Source of the DNA: an uncultured Bacteroidota bacterium
GTDB taxonomy: Bacteria; Bacteroidota; Bacteroidia; JADZBD01
DNA: 9,268 nt
Direction of reading: 5' to 3'
Assembly (NCBI GenBank): GCA_937924855.1
Contig: CALEYQ010000017.1
Span: 1-9,268 of the forward strand
Shown here: piece by piece, positions 7,361 to 9,268 of the stretch
How the letters are laid out: the number at the start of each line of letters is the position of its first letter
Position numbering within the stretch: the stretch's first letter is position 1
Translations under genes and position numbers: made by a program
Notes under the pieces: generated by a model
Database searches by the model: none
Seen by the model: only the letters and a program-made list of their open reading frames with translations
What the model was told of the DNA's origin: nothing

Positions 7361-8580
7361 TCTGTATAGTCTAAGTCCTTTCCAAAAGTTTCTTCAATGC
7401 GCCAGAGTGCGAGAAATGCCAGCGTAAAAGTAATTACGCCGAGAATAATGGATGAGGAAATGTTATTTCCGGTTACCCCATTGAAAAACACAAATCCGGA
7501 GTTAAGTAAAACAACCGCTCCTCTTACAAAATTAGGGGCAGTGGTTGTCACCGTGGCCCTGATATTGGTTCCGTAAAGTTCGGCGGCGGAAGTCATAAAA
7601 ACCGCCCAGTATCCGGTGGAGAATCCAACACACACCGCCAGCGTATAAAAGGCAAAGAGCGATTTGAACGCAAGGAAGTAGTATAATATCGTAAAAAACA
7701 CGGTCATAAGCAAGAATATGAGCAGGGCTTTTTTGCGGCTTTTAAGCAATTGGGAAACCAGACCACTGGCCAGGTCACCGAAGGCGATACCGATATAAGC
7801 GTACATAATAGCGTCTCCCGCTTTGATGCCGGGAAGTCCCATGGTTTTACCTAATTCAGGCGAGAAATACATCAGGATGCCCACCACGAACCAAACCGGG
7901 ACGGCAATCATGATAACCGAAAAATATTTGAGTGTGCTTTTCCAGGACCGAAACAATTGAAGGAAATTTCCTTTATTCACGCTTGTAGATTGAATGGAGG
8001 ACACCATGCCCGATTCGTACACCCAGAAGCGAGGCAGGAACAAACAACTGCCCGTACCCTAGCCCACCAAAGAAAAGCAGCTCGAATAGACGATTCAGGC
8101 CGCGAGGTTTCCGGCAACGGCGCCGAAGAGGCCAATTCCTGCCACGATCATGGTTCCATATCCCCGATTCTTTTTATCCATGGTTTCGGTAACCAGGGTA
8201 ATACCGGTACCTAATTCTCCGGCGAGTCCAATGCCGGCTATAAAACGGAGGAAGCTATACATGGGAACCGTAGTAACAAAGCCATTGGCAATATTGGCAA
8301 GAGAATACATAATGATGGAACCGAAAAGGACGGAGAGTCTTCCTTTTTTATCGGCCAGAATTCCCCACAGGAGTCCGCCCAGTAGCATTCCACCCATTTG
8401 CCAGTTCATCAGGGCTGCCCCGACTTCCAGCATTTGATCATCGGTGATGCCGAGGGCTTCGAGGCTGGGTTTTCGAACGATACCGAAGAGGGTAAGGTCA
8501 TATATATCCACGAAATACCCCAATGCGGCCAGAATGACCATATTATTAAAGGGGTTTTTCGTGATGGGTCCGGTTTGCAT
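7357..8580 (-). pseudogene. MFS transporter interrupted by two in-frame stops
   Basis: This is a major facilitator superfamily permease of inner-membrane type, substrate unknown. The 408-codon frame starts at ATG 8580. Codons 1-161 carry about five hydrophobic segments, an acidic first helix (GYFVDIYDL), the loop signature GILADKKGR (73-81) and RFIAGIGLAGELGTG in helix 4. Codon 162 is TGA (8095-8097) and codon 174 is TAG (8059-8061). The same frame then resumes with WVYESGM and six or so further membrane segments, including ELYGTNIRAT (about codons 334-343). Between the stops another frame reads FFGGLGYG, resembling the expected helix, so a frameshift and its compensation, perhaps with a small deletion, probably lie between 8048 and 8098. 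The downstream part lacks a good start of its own (only TTG). This is either a recent pseudogene or local sequence error. The downstream CoA-binding gene overlaps it by 4 nt. Confidence 0.85.
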
Positions 8581-8584
8581 GGTT

Positions 8585-8592
8585 CAAAAATA
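8585..8592 (-). promoter_or_regulatory. Candidate -7 box of the MFS operon
   Basis: On the minus strand these bases read TATTTTTG, a full match to the Bacteroidota -7 consensus TAnnTTTG, ending 4 nt before the transporter ATG. No TTG sits at the usual distance upstream; the nearest similar triplet is CTG at a short spacing. If the box is real the transcript would begin at or within a few bases of the start codon, making it essentially leaderless. Confidence 0.45.
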
Positions 8593-8643
8593 AAGAAATG
8601 GGCGACAGTGAGGCGAAAGGGCTTAAAAATAGGTTTTGGAGTA

Positions 8644-8671
8644 TTGGGAATAGATAAGGTTTTTATCTTTG
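8644..8671 (+). promoter_or_regulatory. Bacteroidota-type promoter of tRNA-Ser
   Basis: TTG (8644-8646) and TATCTTTG (8664-8671) match the -33 TTG and -7 TAnnTTTG elements of the Bacteroidota housekeeping sigma factor, with a 17-nt spacer. The -7 box ends 4 nt before the mature tRNA 5' end, so transcription should begin at or within a base or two of the tRNA itself. Position and orientation support its use for this tRNA. Confidence 0.75.
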
Positions 8672-8675
8672 CGGC

Positions 8676-8760
8676 GGAGGAGTGGCAGAGTGGTCGATCG
8701 CGGCGGTCTTGAAAACCGTTAGGTGTAACAGCCTCGGGGGTTCGAATCCCTCCTCCTCCG
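8676..8760 (+). tRNA. tRNA-Ser (anticodon TGA)
   Basis: This 85-nt class II tRNA reads UCN serine codons, mainly UCA. The acceptor stem GGAGGAG (8676-8682) pairs perfectly with CTCCTCC (8753-8759), with G8760 as discriminator. The anticodon stem GCGGT/ACCGT (8703-8707 and 8715-8719) encloses loop CTTGAAA with anticodon TGA at 8710-8712. The long variable arm AGGT/GCCT (8721-8724 and 8731-8734) is the serine-type hallmark, and the T arm GGGGG-TTCGAAT-CCCTC is standard. The third D-stem pair is an A-C mismatch (8687 and 8699). CCA is not encoded (GCAG follows). It has its own promoter and terminator and is divergent from the transporter operon. Confidence 0.97.
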
Positions 8761-8779
8761 CAGAATGCATCAAATGAGG

Positions 8780-8802
8780 CCCCCACGTAAGTGGGGGTTT
8801 TT
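8780..8802 (+). terminator. Intrinsic terminator of tRNA-Ser
   Basis: CCCCCAC (8780-8786) and GTGGGGG (8791-8797) form a perfect 7-bp stem closed by a GTAA (GNRA-type) tetraloop, followed by five T residues (8798-8802). It lies 19 nt after the tRNA. The same hairpin recurs at 8952-8974 and 9124-9146 as the first element of each tandem repeat unit. Confidence 0.88.
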
Positions 8803-8845
8803 CATTTTAGGAGGAGCGAAGAAAACCTGTTTTCTGAAGCGAACT

Positions 8846-8874
8846 CAAAAAATGAAAAGAGCCCGAAGGGCCTC
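8846..8874 (-). terminator. Candidate minus-strand terminator within the repeat unit
   Basis: Read on the minus strand, GCCC-TTC-GGGC with flanking GA/TC pairs across a bulged G is followed by TTTTCATTTTTT. This resembles an intrinsic terminator facing the tRNA terminator, so each unit may stop transcription from both sides. The core stem is short, so the call is tentative. The element recurs 172 and 344 bases further on. Confidence 0.45.
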
Positions 8875-8895
8875 ATTTGATGTTGACGATGGGAG

Positions 8896-8933
8896 GGCAA
8901 GGGATCAGTCCCCGCCAGGGGGATAATCCCGCC
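8896..8933. other. G/C-rich nested stem-loop in the repeat unit
   Basis: GGC-AA-GGGAT (8896-8905) pairs with ATCCC-GCC (8926-8933), enclosing an inner CCCC-GCCA-GGGG hairpin (8910-8921). This nested fold is the most structured part of the unit after the terminator and lacks a U-tract, so it is unlikely to be a terminator. It recurs in units 2 and 3. Its function is unknown. Confidence 0.5.
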
Positions 8934-9268
8934 TTTATAAATAAATTCCGGCCCCCACGTAAGTGGGGGTTTTTCATTTTAGGAGGAGCGAAGAAAACCT
9001 GTTTTCTGAAGCGAACTCAAAAAATGAAAAGAGCCCGAAGGGCCTCATTTGATGTTGACGATGGGAGGGCAAGGGATCAGTCCCCGCCAGGGGGATAATC
9101 CCGCCTTTATAAATAAATTCCGGCCCCCACGTAAGTGGGGGTTTTTCATTTTAGGAGGAGCGAAGAAAACCTGTTTTCTGAAGCGAACTCAAAAAATGAA
9201 AAGAGCCCGAAGGGCCTCATTTGATGTTGACGATGGGAGGGCAAGGGATCAGTCCCCGCCAGGGGGAT

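Larger units (their letters stand above)
8768..8882. repeat. Long imperfect inverted repeat spanning the first unit
   Basis: CATCAAATGAGGCCC (8768-8782) is an exact 15-nt reverse complement of bases 8868-8882. Moving inward, both arms then have a hairpin, a T-rich tract and TTTTCATTTT-like sequence, so the segment reads similarly from either strand. The left arm lies mostly in the unique tRNA flank and is not repeated in units 2 and 3, which keep only the right arm. Confidence 0.8.
8778..9268. repeat. 172-bp tandem repeat array, 2.85 copies, open at right edge
   Basis: Units begin at 8778, 8950 and 9122; the third is cut by the window end after 147 nt. By eye the copies are identical. Each unit contains, in order, the terminator hairpin, a small AGAAAAC/GTTTTCT hairpin (8820-8835 in unit 1), a GCCC/GGGC hairpin (8861-8871) and a G/C-rich stem-loop (8896-8933), ending in an AT-rich tail. 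The period is 1 more than a multiple of 3, so reading frames shift in each unit and the open frames across it are not genes. The first copy begins inside the tRNA-Ser 3' flank. Perfect identity suggests recent amplification or a collapsed or expanded assembly. I do not recognise the family and see no transposase or repeat-linked nuclease. Confidence 0.95.

Noticed and set aside
8409..8786. Open minus-strand frame of 125 codons with a GGGGIRTPE...GFQDRRDRPLCH-like stretch
   Set aside because: It reads the antisense strand of tRNA-Ser and the transporter's 5' region out of frame. This peptide is a familiar spurious translation of serine tRNA genes.
8676..8820. GGAGGAG of the tRNA acceptor also occurs in each repeat unit (8810-8816), suggesting an integration attachment site
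   Set aside because: Seven G/A-rich bases are too few, the copies are not at a tRNA 3' end as in typical integrations, and no integrase is present.
8877..9098. Forward open frame of 73 codons across the repeat array
   Set aside because: It exists only because the 172-bp period shifts the frame between units; the same DNA is read in two different frames, and the peptide resembles no known protein.
8778..9268. CRISPR array
   Set aside because: The whole 172-bp unit is identical, with no variable spacers, and no cas genes are seen.

Overview
The window looks like a chromosomal segment of a Bacteroidota (Bacteroidetes) bacterium. Four things point there. A long secreted protein ends in a type IX secretion (Por) sorting domain, a system largely confined to this phylum. 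A TAnnTTTG-type -7 promoter box sits just before a tRNA gene. The genes lack evident Shine-Dalgarno sequences. The lon and ribH products look like members of that phylum. No species can be named from sequence alone.

Layout, left to right. Bases 1-73 are AT-rich and hold nothing I can identify. The + strand then carries ribH (lumazine synthase, riboflavin pathway), which has no canonical start codon. It converges on lon (minus strand): the two stop codons share the palindrome TTAA, and the ribH terminator lies inside the lon coding sequence. Upstream of lon, on the minus strand, are a 1083-residue secreted Asp-box (BNR/sortilin-like) beta-propeller protein with a PKD-like domain and a sorting domain, a pabA/trpG-type glutamine amidotransferase with a GTG start, a small CoA-binding-domain protein, and a major facilitator (MFS) transporter gene interrupted by two in-frame stop codons. 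The last three are packed like an operon (4-nt overlap, then a 14-nt gap). The propeller gene and lon each follow a gap of about 64 bp.

After a divergent intergenic region comes tRNA-Ser(TGA) on the + strand, with a good Bacteroidota promoter almost touching its 5' end and a strong intrinsic terminator after it. That terminator is also the beginning of a 172-bp tandem repeat, present in two full copies and one partial copy that look identical and running off the right edge. Each unit has several hairpins and candidate terminators on both strands, and 172 is not a multiple of 3, so it is non-coding.

The genes are mostly housekeeping (vitamin synthesis, protein quality control, folate or tryptophan precursor supply, tRNA) plus one surface or secreted protein. 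I see no defence system, CRISPR array, transposase or new multi-gene system. The oddest parts are the 172-bp array next to the tRNA, the broken transporter, and the ribH start and ribH/lon convergence.
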